A stretch of 64,000 bases of DNA from Dichetophora obliterata. Lineage: Eukaryota > Arthropoda > Insecta > Diptera > Sciomyzidae. How positions within the stretch are numbered: position 1 is the stretch's first letter; each line of letters starts with the position of its first letter. This document shows positions 54,207-63,461 of this stretch, piece after piece. The stretch is from the NCBI GenBank assembly GCA_963920525.1, contig OY986438.1:53083753-53147752 (forward strand), read 5' to 3'. A model generated the notes under the pieces. The model did no database searches. It was given only the letters and a program-made list of their open reading frames with translations, and had not been told where the DNA came from. A program made the translations under genes and the position numbers.

Positions 54207-55564
54207 TTATTATAAAAATATAAATATTTCGTTTTCTTTTCTTTTATTCCACATACACAGAATTCATGCTTAAGTATAATTTTGTGTCTATAAGCGATAA
54301 CAGCTTAAGTCTGATTTCAAAGTTTCGATAAATCTTGCTTCAAAGTATTCAATCGCCATATGATTAAATATGAAAGGGTCTTTTGTTTTTGTGTCATAAT
54401 TTTTGCTAGGGTCATGCTACAAACTCCAGATGTTGTGTGTTTTTAAAGAAACATGCATGGAACACATCTACATGAATAACTCAGTTCTGTCTTAAGTCGA
54501 CTTAAGCGATTATTGCTTGTGAACACAGTATTATCAATTTTTGGCTTCAGTACCTATAAAACTTTAATAGTAATTGAAATAAAGATGATAAAATCGAAAA
54601 TGATAGTATTGAACTCATAAAATTAACTAAAATGTTTTGTTATATATTTGAATTAAATGACTGATGGAAAAAAATGTTACCAAAAATTTCGGCTAGTTTC
54701 GGCTATTCGGCCATATTGAGGCTGACAAAAAGGGAAACTGACAAAAAGGCCCGAAACTGTCAGTAACCGAAACCGAATATTCGGTCGAACTCTAGTTGTG
54801 ACGTTTTAAAAAAATGAGCCAAGTGTATTTTTTATATTAATTAATTTTCAAAAGTATTTTGATTTAAGCGCCCACTAAAGTTTTTTAAGCGAAAAAAACC
54901 CTGCATTTAAAATTTTATTGTAACCCTTTCAATGGCTAGGCTCAGAAGAAAATATTTGTTTTTGAGGTAAGATTCGTATAAGAGTCTTAAAAAGATGAAA
55001 TACCTTAGATTATTACCTGCGATTCTTACGTTTTGCAAGCTTGTACGAAGAAAAAAATTGTTTTGCTCATCTTCGACACAAAATCTTTTTTGTTAAGTCC
55101 CTTGAAGGTTTTTCAACCCTTTAGATCATTTTGATTTTGTTTTGAGTTTGTTTTTGGTCCAGTTGATTTTCTCTTATAAAATAGGCCAAACAAATTTTTT
55201 TTCTTTTCTTTGGCACAAAATTGAAAATCAAATTGTCTTCAATGTCAAATATCTCTTTAAATTTATTATTTAATTAATGTAAATATAAATAAATATAATA
55301 ATATACATTATATTTTTTTGCAAAATTAAAATAAAAATAATTTTATGACGTGTTCAATATATTAGGCAAATCCACTGAAAGGGTTTATTGCGACTGTTCT
55401 TTCAGGTAATGATTTTTTTATAACTTCTAAGCACCTCAAATATGCGGTTGAAATGATTTTTCGGTGCTTGCTCATAAAAAAGAAAAAAAAATTATTTCAG
55501 TTCCTCTGAAATTTTTTGAACTCTTAATCGAAGATTTTTAAAAATTGTTGATTTTTATGAAAAT
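54207..55564. other. gene-free stretch with a CCGAATATTCGG repeat end
   Basis: At 54685-54796, words GTTTCGGCTATTCGG, GGGAAACTGACAAAAAGG and ACCGAATATTCGGTCGAACT form a small G+C-rich island that looks like a MITE end. The rest is A+T-rich with no gene. Confidence 0.45.
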
Positions 55565-55922
55565 TGTAGTTAAAAAACCGATTTTTTACTAGAAAATTAG
55601 TTTGGCTTAGATTATAGAAAAAGTATTTCTAAAGTATTTCTTAAAAGTATTTTCTAAAATATTAAATGAATTTAATTAAGAGCTTTAGATCAAGTAAGTT
55701 TTTAAGAAGGCAACAGCAACAACAACTCAGTATGATTAAGTAAATGGTAGTTGGAAAACCAATTTTTTACTAGAAAATTAATTGTTTTAGATTATAAAAA
55801 AAGTATTTCTAAAGTATTTCTTAAAAGTATTTTCTAAAATATTAAATGAATTTAATTAAGAGCTTTAGATCAAGTAAGTTTTTAAGAAGGTAACAGCAAC
55901 AACAACTCAGTATGATTAAGTA
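55565..55922 (+). repeat. 180 bp tandem duplication
   Basis: Two copies (about 55565-55742 and 55745-55922) are nearly identical, including AATGAATTTAATTAAGAGC, TTTAGATCAAGTAAG and CAACAACAACTCAGTATG. Differences are few (GGCTTAG/TGTTTTAG, GGCAAC/GGTAAC). Confidence 0.85.
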
Positions 55923-56077
55923 GCCGATTTGAACGAAATATTCTTACAAATTTATTCAAACATGTGTGAAATCATATACGACTTTAACAGTGAGTTAATC
56001 ACAGCTTAATCACTCAAAGACTACTGAAGAGGAAATGTAGCAATTTTCGAAACAGACTGTCTAGTCAGCTAAGTGAT

Positions 56078-56155
56078 TGACTCTATACAGAGTTGTTGTT
56101 GTTGCCTTCTTCAAAAACTTACTTGTTCTAACGCTTGCAATTAAATTCATGTATT
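56078..56155 (-). repeat. inverted partner of the 180 bp duplication
   Basis: On the minus strand this stretch reads AATTTAATTG, then AACAAGTAAGTTTTTGAAG and GGCAACAACAACAACTC, matching the last ~78 bp of both duplication units. The three copies form a foldback arrangement. Confidence 0.7.
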
Positions 56156-56530
56156 TTGTAACGACTTTCTGTTCCCGGGATCTATAGCTGAGGTAGATCA
56201 GCCTGTGTCCAGGGTCGCACAATTATTTATTTAGATAGAGACACTGATTTTAGGTTAACTTCAATTTATCATTTATTTTCTTTCATAAACGCTATAAACT
56301 TAGTTATAAAAAAAAATATAAAATGTTGATTTTATATGATTTAAATACATACAATATGAAAGTAATATATATGAAATAAAAAATAATTATAGAACCGTAA
56401 CCTTTGGTTCTGCCTCGTACGTGGAGTAACTTGTAGTGACGTATGATGTATTCGTATCTATTTGGGCTTAATAATAATGTTACTATCTATGGCGTCTCGG
56501 AGGGCAATTAATAGACTAAGGATTGCTCTT

Positions 56531-56822
56531 AATCAGCCCAATAGAGACTTGAGAACTGATAAGCAAGCAAAATCTGTAACCTGAATATGATAACAAACTA
56601 AAGGTTCGTGTTTGTCTACCAAAGGCCAAAGAGTCTTCTTTATCAGCCCAGTGGAGACTAGTAAACTGATAAACAAGCGAAAACTGTAACCGAAATATGA
56701 AAAATTAACTAGAGATTAACATATGTCTGTGTAGGACCAATACAATGCCAAGGTTCTTCTTTATCATCCCAGTGAAGACTAGTAAACTGACAAAAAAGCG
56801 AAAACTATAACCTGAATATGGA
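56531..56822. repeat. ~110-120 bp tandem repeat, three copies
   Basis: Each copy has TATCAGCCCAGTGGAGACT, then AGTAAACTGATAAACAAGCG and AAAACTGTAACCTGAATATG, with decay. Copies start near 56531, 56640 and 56762. Confidence 0.75.
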
Positions 56823-56885
56823 AGATAAACTTACACTCAACGTAAACTAAGAAGGAGGCTTTCTTTCCTACCATTCTTCACGTCG

Positions 56886-57407
56886 CTATGTTTTATTTTT
56901 AAGCGTCTGTGCTGTGAGCTCTGTTAACGTCTCTGCTGACATCTCTGTTGTAAACTCTACTGACGTGTCTGATTCTAACTCTGCCGACGTCCCTGTTGCT
57001 AGCCTCTCTACTACCAGCCCTGCTGACGTACCTGTTGCCAGCGTCACTGCTTCTAGCTCTGCTGACGTCTCTGTTGCTAGCTCTGCTGACGTCCCTGTTG
57101 CTAGCGGCTCTGATGTTAGTCCTAATGACGTCTCTGTTACTAGCTCCGCTGACGTCCCTGTTGCTAACGTCTCTGCTACTAGCCCTGCTAACGTCTCTGT
57201 TGCTAGCTCTGCTGACGTCCCTATTGCTTGCGTCTCTGCTTCTAGCCCTGCTGACGTCTCTATTGCTAGCTCTGCTGAAGTCCCTGTTGCTAGCGTCTTT
57301 GCTGCTAGCCCTGCTGACGTCTCTGTTACTAGCTCTGCTGACGTCCCTGTGCTAGCTCTGCTGGCCTCTTTATGGCAATATCCTGATGCCTTAGCACCGC
57401 ACTTCAA
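56886..57407 (-). CDS. repeat-built reading frame, 173 codons, unknown
   Basis: The frame starts MKCGAKASGYC and then consists of diverged units of TGTSAELATETSAGLEAETLA type (21 residues), Ser/Thr/Ala/Glu-rich, ending LTAQTLKNKT. A TATA box lies about 60 bp upstream on the same strand (57470-57463) and an AATAAA lies about 610 bp downstream. There is no signal peptide, membrane segment or known domain. Because the DNA unit is 63 bp, a multiple of three, the opposite strand is also open in two frames (56914-57582 and 56996-57355). The coding claim therefore rests on the promoter-like and poly(A) signals only. It could be a repetitive low-complexity protein, part of a retrotransposon gag, or not a gene. 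Confidence 0.3.
   Translation of the reverse strand: MKCGAKASGYCHKEASRASTGTSAELVTETSAGLAAKTLATGTSAELAIETSAGLEAETQAIGTSAELATETLAGLVAETLATGTSAELVTETSLGLTSEPLATGTSAELATETSAELEAVTLATGTSAGLVVERLATGTSAELESDTSVEFTTEMSAETLTELTAQTLKNKT
56940..57365. repeat. 63 bp coding-phase minisatellite
   Basis: Unit elements GCTGACGTCTCTGTTGCTAG, CTCTGCTGACGTCCCTGTTG and CTAGCGTCTCTGCTTCTAGC repeat about seven times with substitutions and small in-frame changes. Confidence 0.85.
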
Positions 57408-57462
57408 GTGTTCACTCCACTGCGGATCTTTAGTACCTCTCCAATTTCATGCTTGTACCTTC

Positions 57463-57470
57463 CTTTTATA
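57463..57470 (-). promoter_or_regulatory. TATA box, minus strand
   Basis: TATAAAAG on the minus strand in the context GAGAGTATAAAAGGAAGG. It would place a start site near 57435, upstream of the ATG at 57407. Confidence 0.35.
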
Positions 57471-57530
57471 CTCTCGTTTCCAACCAACGCTTTTTTTGTT
57501 GTTGTCATGGAAATCAACGTATGGCTTACA

Positions 57531-60115
57531 TAGGGTTGTCAGACGTACTGATTTTATCAGTACATGTACTGATTTTTTTTAAGTACTATTTTACAAAGAT
57601 TTCAAATCAGTACGCAAATGTACTGATTTTCTCCAATTTATGCTGATTATGTACTGCTTTTGTTTCTTATTACAATTGCAAATTGTTTTTTAATAATACA
57701 TTATTTCGGCGGATTCATATATTCTAACTACTTTTTTAAGAAATGCAACCCTTTTTTCTTCTCCTTGCTTTGTCTAGCAATGCAACTCTGCTTCTTTCTT
57801 TATTCTGCGTTTAGCTCAGGTGTCAAAAATATTTTTTAAGCGGGAAGCTGCTTGCTAGACGAAAAAATGTTAAAATTACAGTTATAAACAAATAAGCTGC
57901 TGATTAAGTAAGTTTAAAGTGCATTGAATATATAAATTATTGATAAATTACTGATAAATTATTGGAACATTAATCGCTTAATATTGATGTGACTTTTTCT
58001 GGGCAAAATCTTTTTTTGGAACTGCTGACTCTTGCGTGTTTTACCTGTTTTTGTGTGCTTGTACTGGAAAAAATCTTTCCAAACGTTCTTACCAATAAAA
58101 ATGGGACCCGATACCGAATTCGCATGCACCAGCAGCGACTGTGGATCTGAAAATATACCCTCTCCGCAAAAAAAAAACGAAAAACGGACAGCAAAACCCG
58201 AAGAAAAAATAAGTTTCATGATCAATTTAAAAAAAGAATATAATTGGATTGCTAGATCTAAGTCTGATGTCATGGCAAGATGTGTAATTTGTATCAATGA
58301 CTTTCCCATAGCAAACGGTGGAGTTTCTGATGTGAAGAAGCATATGAAAACGTCAAAACATTGCAGAAATACAGAAAGTTCCTCTACGCAGAAATCCGTA
58401 TCCGAATTTTTAGTTTCTGGTAGCCATTGCTCAAATCGGAAAAAAAGTGCATTGGCGGAGGCTCTTTTTGCGTATCACGCAGTTATGCACAGTCATAGCT
58501 ACCTGTCAGCAGATTGCACAAGCAAGTTTTTAAAGTTAATTTTCCCGGACTCCATTATAGCTTCAAATTTTACATGCGGTAAAACAAAGTGCACTGCAAT
58601 AATAAAAAATGTGCTATCAAATTTTCAATACAATCCATTTTAAAGGATTTAGACAATTGTCATCCATTTTCAATCTCACCAGACGCTTCAAACAAGGGAA
58701 ATATTAAAACATTTCCTGTAGTTTTAAGATATTTTAATAAAAAATCCGGTATTAATACTAAGCTTTTAAGTTTTTACCAAGCTGATTCAGAACTATCTGA
58801 ACATATAGCTAATTGTATTAAATCAAAACTTGATAACCAAAAATTGAGCCTGTGTAACGTTACTAGTTTTTGTGCAGACAATGCAAATGTAAATTTTGGT
58901 TGTAAGAAAAGCGTTTTTGTTGAACTAAAAAAAGTTAATCCAGATATTATAGGAATCGGGTGCTTGTGCCATGTTATTCAAAAAGGATTTAAAAATTCAT
59001 TAAGTTTATTAAAATTTGATTAAGAAAATATAATAATCAAAATTTTTAATGAATTAAGTTCATTTACGAAAAAAACTGCCCTTCTTAGGAATGTTTTTGA
59101 TTTTTGTGATATGGAATGGTCAGAGATGCTTCGTCATGTTCCAACAAGGTGGTTAAGCTTGACACCAGCTATAGAACGGTTTTATAAAAATTTTAAAGCA
59201 ATAAAAAACTATTTCATGTCTCAAGAATGTTGCCCAAATATATTGAAACAGTTCTTTGATACAAGTACTGCTGAGGCATATCTTGGATTGATTCAAAATA
59301 TTGGTACAACTTTAATGTGTTCTATAAAAAAGTTAGAGGAAAATAACGATCTCATTATTATTGACCTATTTCAAATAATGTTAGATTTGCGTGATAAATT
59401 AAGAGAACAAAAAGAGCATGCCTTTTATGGATCTATTGCTGAATCAGTTTGCAACAACTGTGATAACTTCCAAGAAGTTAGCTTATTTAAAAAGAGAGCT
59501 GATTCTTTTTTATCTTCTATTAGATTATTGTACCTCGAAAAACACTTTCAATATGAACAAAATAAATTTGAAAAATTAATTATATTTAATTTAAAAAAAG
59601 AAATAAATTTTCGCAACTTCGTTTATATATCCGAAACTTTTTCCATTAAAAATGTTAATACAAATAATTTATTTGATGAATGCATGGCCTTAAAAAACTT
59701 AATTAAAAAACAAAAAAATACGAAAATTGAAGAAAAGTGGATGGAGTTTTTAAATAGTGGAACGTATCCAAATATAGATCAAATTTGTAATTTTGTCTTT
59801 TCAATACCACATTCAAATGCTGCGACCGAACGAATTTTTAGTTTAATGTTCAATTTCTGAAGAAAAGAAAGAAATAGAGTTGCATTAGAAACCGTAGAAA
59901 GCGAACTTATAGTAAAAACCAATTTTAGAATGACGTGTAAGGAATTTTGCGAGTTTTTAAAAACAGAAGATGCTAAGAATATAAAACGTCTAATACAGGA
60001 CTGTGATAAATATAATTGATCTCATGTTATAGTTATTTTAAAAATTTTTATTTTTATTAATTGTTTTATTTGTAATGATCTAAGGGAAAAGTATTTTATT
60101 TAAACTAACTATGGC
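57531..60115 (+). mobile_element. decayed autonomous hAT transposon
   Basis: Left end TAGGGTTGTCAGACGTACTG, right end complement AAGGGTTGCCATAG. The near-end region repeats GTACTGATTTT and AGTACATGTACTG. It carries most of a hAT transposase with one frameshift and two in-frame stops. An 8 bp duplication is not seen at the outer edges, perhaps because flanking DNA was lost. Confidence 0.8.
58101..60019 (+). pseudogene. hAT transposase with BED-type zinc finger
   Basis: The likely start is the ATG at 58101 (MGPDTEF). Residues about 45-95 include a C2H2 BED/TTF-like finger (CVICINDF..HMKTSKH) that would bind the element ends. The frame continues to about 58640, where a one-base shift moves it to the frame of 58589-59023. 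That frame contains FSISPDASNKG (first catalytic Asp region) and FCADNANVNFG (second Asp region). A TAA at 59021-59023 interrupts it, then it resumes in the same frame at 59111 with HVPTRWLSL. The dimerisation domain IPHSNAATERIFSLM follows, then a TGA at 59858-59860 in place of a likely Trp codon, and the tail RKERNRVALETVESEL continues to 60019. The protein is otherwise close to full length, making this the best-preserved hAT in the window, but inactive. Confidence 0.88.
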
Positions 60116-60292
60116 AACCCTTGATCTACCTCGACAATGAGTATAATTCTGCCATTCTTTACGTAAGGTGTTCTTTACGTAAGGAATTTTAAAAGAAAAC
60201 TACATCCAACTTCATTCTAAAGCGGGGATTTTGTAATTACCCTACCGAATGGTCGCAAAATATTATAAAGGAAATAAAAATTCCTTTTTTTA
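60116..60292 (+). repeat. probable 5' LTR end or leader of the mdg3-like element
   Basis: The stretch between the hAT and the primer site holds a direct repeat of TTCTTTACGTAAGG (60154-60184), a TATAAAG near 60263 and AATAAAA near 60274, as expected of the end of a short LTR. The LTR's own start is not identified and may have been removed or displaced by the adjacent hAT. Confidence 0.4.
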
Positions 60293-60294
60293 TC

Positions 60295-60307
60295 TCAGAA
60301 GTGGGAT
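60295..60307 (+). promoter_or_regulatory. primer-binding site (tRNA-Leu type)
   Basis: TCAGAAGTGGGAT matches the complement of a region just inside the 3' end of fly tRNA-Leu as I remember it. An offset tRNA-Leu primer is what I recall for mdg3-like elements. It precedes the gag start by 26 bp. Confidence 0.55.
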
Positions 60308-60333
60308 ATTAAAAAATATAAATAACTTTAAAG

Positions 60334-61686
60334 ATGTCCAAACGGTTGACTCGCCAAGATTCTGGCAAACGAGCGGATGAATGTCCAGCCGGAGTTGAGC
60401 CGCCTTTGCCACCAATGGTTGACGGGAGCGCTAGCGCTTCCGCGAATGAGGTGCAAGCAAAAGCACAGCACAAAGTTGCCTCTAGTATGGGCAATGTCGC
60501 TACTCAACATGTGTCTAAGGACTGGTTTAACGTTGAGGCTGATGATACAAACACCACTGCTGTCACCGATACTTCCACCCCTGATGTTGTTACCCCTGCT
60601 GCCACCACTACTGCCACCGCTGTCTTCTCCACTGCTGCCACCGATGTTTCCACCATTGCTGCCACCGCTGTTTCCACCACTGCTGCCACCGCTGTATACA
60701 ACACTGCGGCCTCATTTGCTTCAGCTACTGCTGGTGCTACCGCACCCACCAAGGCATTCGCCCAGCCTACTGTCACTGCTGCTGTAGGTGTTCCATATAC
60801 TTCTGCCAGCGGTAATATTGGGGACGACTTGCTCGAGCAAGAGTTTGCTCGTTTTTGCAGACGTAAAGAAATTTTATTGCTGCAGCGTGAAGTAGAATTG
60901 CTTCAAAATGAAGTCAATTTCGATGCGCCCGTCGATATTTCAACCATTGATGCTATGATCAGCAAATTTAATGGCAACGATTCATACGAGGTGTCAAAGT
61001 GGATTTTGGATTTAGAGGATGCATTTGAACTGGTCAAATGCAATGAGCGCTCAAAGCTGGTTTGTGCAAGACGTTTGCTAGATGGGACTGCAAAATTATT
61101 CGCGCGAACTATTGTTGCACCCACATATGATGTTTTGAAGGAAGCACTGAAGGATGAATTTGGCCATTCATACACAATGTGGGAGGTGTATGAAAAAATG
61201 AAGATTCGCAAACTTATGCCAAACGAAACCAGATATGTGGTAGAGATGAAAATGCTAGCAGATAAGGCTGATATTCCAGAGAGGGAATTCGTAGATGCTA
61301 TCATAGCTGGCCTAAATGATAGATCACCATTTGCCACTATGTTATACCAGGCAGCGACACTCAGGCAGTTGAAAATTCAATTGGAAAGGTACGAGAAGGT
61401 ACGTCCAATGCAGATTATGGTGGCACCACGGGTGTATACTGGTAATCTTGAGCGGCCACATTACAACAACGCCACGGCTCCACGCAAGCAGTCAACATTG
61501 CAGCATGCTAAGCCGACTACTGTAACATCTGGTGCTGGTTATAAATCAAATGAGGAGCCGCGATGCTACAACTGTTCACAGTTCGGGCACTTTCAGTCCC
61601 AATGCCCAAAGCCGAAACGAGCGCCAGGTTCATGTTTTAAGTGTGGCGAAGTTGGCCATTTTTATCAGACGTGTCCACAAAAGTGA
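60334..61686 (+). CDS. gag of the mdg3-like element, intact frame
   Basis: The frame encodes 450 residues from ATG at 60334 and is uninterrupted. The N-terminal ~150 residues are low complexity, with repeated TAATAVSTTAATAV-type segments from a coding repeat of about 27 bp (60595-60715). A leucine-rich heptad stretch (LLLQREVELLQNEV) follows, then a capsid-like region (ISTIDAMISKFNG to QLERYEKVRP). Two complete zinc knuckles close the protein: CYNCSQFGHFQSQC and CFKCGEVGHFYQTC. It would form the particle and bind element RNA. It ends with TGA, and a second in-frame TGA follows two codons later, after which the same frame leads into protease. Confidence 0.9.
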   Translation: MSKRLTRQDSGKRADECPAGVEPPLPPMVDGSASASANEVQAKAQHKVASSMGNVATQHVSKDWFNVEADDTNTTAVTDTSTPDVVTPAATTTATAVFSTAATDVSTIAATAVSTTAATAVYNTAASFASATAGATAPTKAFAQPTVTAAVGVPYTSASGNIGDDLLEQEFARFCRRKEILLLQREVELLQNEVNFDAPVDISTIDAMISKFNGNDSYEVSKWILDLEDAFELVKCNERSKLVCARRLLDGTAKLFARTIVAPTYDVLKEALKDEFGHSYTMWEVYEKMKIRKLMPNETRYVVEMKMLADKADIPEREFVDAIIAGLNDRSPFATMLYQAATLRQLKIQLERYEKVRPMQIMVAPRVYTGNLERPHYNNATAPRKQSTLQHAKPTTVTSGAGYKSNEEPRCYNCSQFGHFQSQCPKPKRAPGSCFKCGEVGHFYQTCPQK

Positions 61687-62220
61687 GTTTGAGTAGCAGC
61701 TGTTCATGAGGGGCTATCATCGGAGAATGCAGGACAGTTTTCTGAAGAAGAAGCAAAGCTGATGGACTCTGTAAATGCCATGCAGATGGTAAGTGTTGCT
61801 TTCCCGAGTCATAGTGAATTTTCCAAGGGTTTTACAAAAATATTTTCTTTACTTCATTCTGGTAGCCCGAGGAGCTTTATTAAGAGGTCAGCAGTACCAA
61901 ATTTTGTGGGAGTCGAGTTAAAGCTAACCAAGTATAAAGGAGTAGGTAGTTCCTTTTTGAAAAGTTATGGCCAAGTTTTGGGCTTGGTAAAAATTGGGAA
62001 TATAATAGTGACTCATATTTTTCTAGTTCTGCCTGATGAGGATTTTTCTTTGCCGCTGCTGGTGGGCCGTGATTTGCTGCGAAAATTAAAAATATTTTTA
62101 TTTCAAACTAAAACAAAATATAAAATTTCCTACTGTAAGGATTACCTTTTAAGTTTAATGAATAAAAGTAAAAAATGTTCATTTAAGTTTGAGAATAGTA
62201 CAATTATCTTTTTGGGTTAA
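61687..62220 (+). pseudogene. protease region of the mdg3-like element
   Basis: Same frame as gag, separated from it by TGA GTT TGA. The open part starts at 61693 and includes the segment FSLLHSGSPRSFI near residue 30. Retroviral-type aspartic proteases have LLDTGS or LLDSGS here; the catalytic Asp codon has become His, so the enzyme should be dead. PLLVGRDLLRKL near the C-terminus fits the family's GRD(L) motif. The frame ends at TAA 62218-62220 and pol continues in another frame. Confidence 0.8.
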
Positions 62221-62222
62221 GG

Positions 62223-63461
62223 AAAGGTTCTGAAGTCGAGGTAGATTCGCAGGAAGTCCTAGGTGATAATACCTTCGACCAACCTGGGTTTAATGTTAAA
62301 AAGGATTCTAAACAGGGCAATAATGACATACCGAAAAGTACTAGGGCACACAATGTCAAAGATATGATTTTGCAAATATATGCAGTAGAATATACTGATC
62401 AAGCTAAGGTGTTGGATCAAAATTTATTGGTGTATAATGAAAGTGTTTTAAGGAGTACTTTTTGTGACTCACAGTTGGACTCCCAAGTTGAAGTTGATAT
62501 AAATGAGCAACTGAATGACATTCAGAAAGATGTGTTAAAAGTTGTAATAAATGAGTCATACCTCTGCCCCTCTAAAGAAGAAATAGAACCGTATGATTCA
62601 AAGATGAAAATTAACCTAACCGATGACAAACCTTTTCATTGCGCACTTAGAAGACTTTCTTACACTGAAAAAACTGAGGTACAGAAAATAATTGAAGAGC
62701 TGATGGTAAAGGGTATAGTGAGGTATAGTAATTCACCTTATGCTTCAGTGACAGTTCTGATTAGGAAAAAGGATTGAGAGGGAAGGCTTTGTGTGGATTA
62801 TAGGTTCCTAAATAAAAAAACAATTAGGGACAATTTTTCTTTGCCCTTGAAAGAAGATTGCTTGGAATATCTGGAAGGAAAGAAATATTTTACGGCCTTG
62901 GATTTGAGGAATGGTTTCCATCAAGTCCAAATGCATGAACATTCGATTAAGAATACATCATTTGTGACGCCAGGGGGACAGTATGAATATACAAGGATGC
63001 CATTTGGTCTAAAGAATACACCAGCATTTTTCCAGAGATTTATTTATGATATTATTAGAGATTTAATACATTCCAGGAAAATAGTAGTGTTCATGGACGA
63101 CATAACTATAGCGACCGTTGATTTTGATAGTCATTTAGAGATTCTAAGAAAAGTACTAGAACGCTTATATAAAAGGGGTTTGGAACTCAAGATGAGCAAA
63201 TGCAAGTTTGAATATTTTGAGATTAATTTCTTAGGTTACACTGTAAACTCAAATGGTATTAGACCCAATGAGATGCATCTTAAAGCTATTAAAGATTTTC
63301 CTCAACCAAACAATTTTAGACAGGCTCAGCAATGCTTAGGACTCTTCTCTTATTTCAGAAAGTTTGTCTCTTCCTTTTCAACTATTGCAAAACCGTTAAC
63401 TAATCTATTGAAGAAAGATGTGATGTTTAATTTTGACCTAAAATGTGTTAAGGCGTTTTAG
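62223..63461 (+). pseudogene. reverse transcriptase of the mdg3-like element, with in-frame stop
   Basis: The frame runs from just after 62220 (frameshift near a T/G run at 62211-62219) with a linker, then the RT start KMKINLTDDKPF and RIRRLSYTEK-like fingers. TGA at 62775-62777 interrupts the conserved KKD-GRLCVDYRFLN segment. After it the palm is open: TALDLRNGFHQVQM (first catalytic Asp), QYEYTRMPFGL, and the catalytic VFMDDITIA box, then FLGYTVNSNGIRP and FRKFVSSFS (thumb). The frame is lost at about 63460 at the RNase H boundary. Confidence 0.88.

Larger units (their letters stand above)
56157..57530 (-). repeat. LTR-like block (possible solo LTR), 1.37 kb
   Basis: The block starts TGTAACGAC and ends GGCTTACA, so it has TGTAA...TTACA termini as LTRs do. 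On the minus strand there is a consensus TATA box (57470-57463) near its start and an AATAAA signal (56277-56272) near its end. It includes three ~110 bp repeats and a 63 bp minisatellite. A matching target duplication was not found, and a hAT element abuts its right edge. An alternative is that these signals belong to an ordinary gene on the minus strand. Confidence 0.35.

Noticed and set aside
56186..60140. Inverted repeat linking GAGGTAGATCA near 56186 with TGATCTACCTC near 60118
   Set aside because: Only 10-11 bases match and the flanks are unrelated, so it may be chance.
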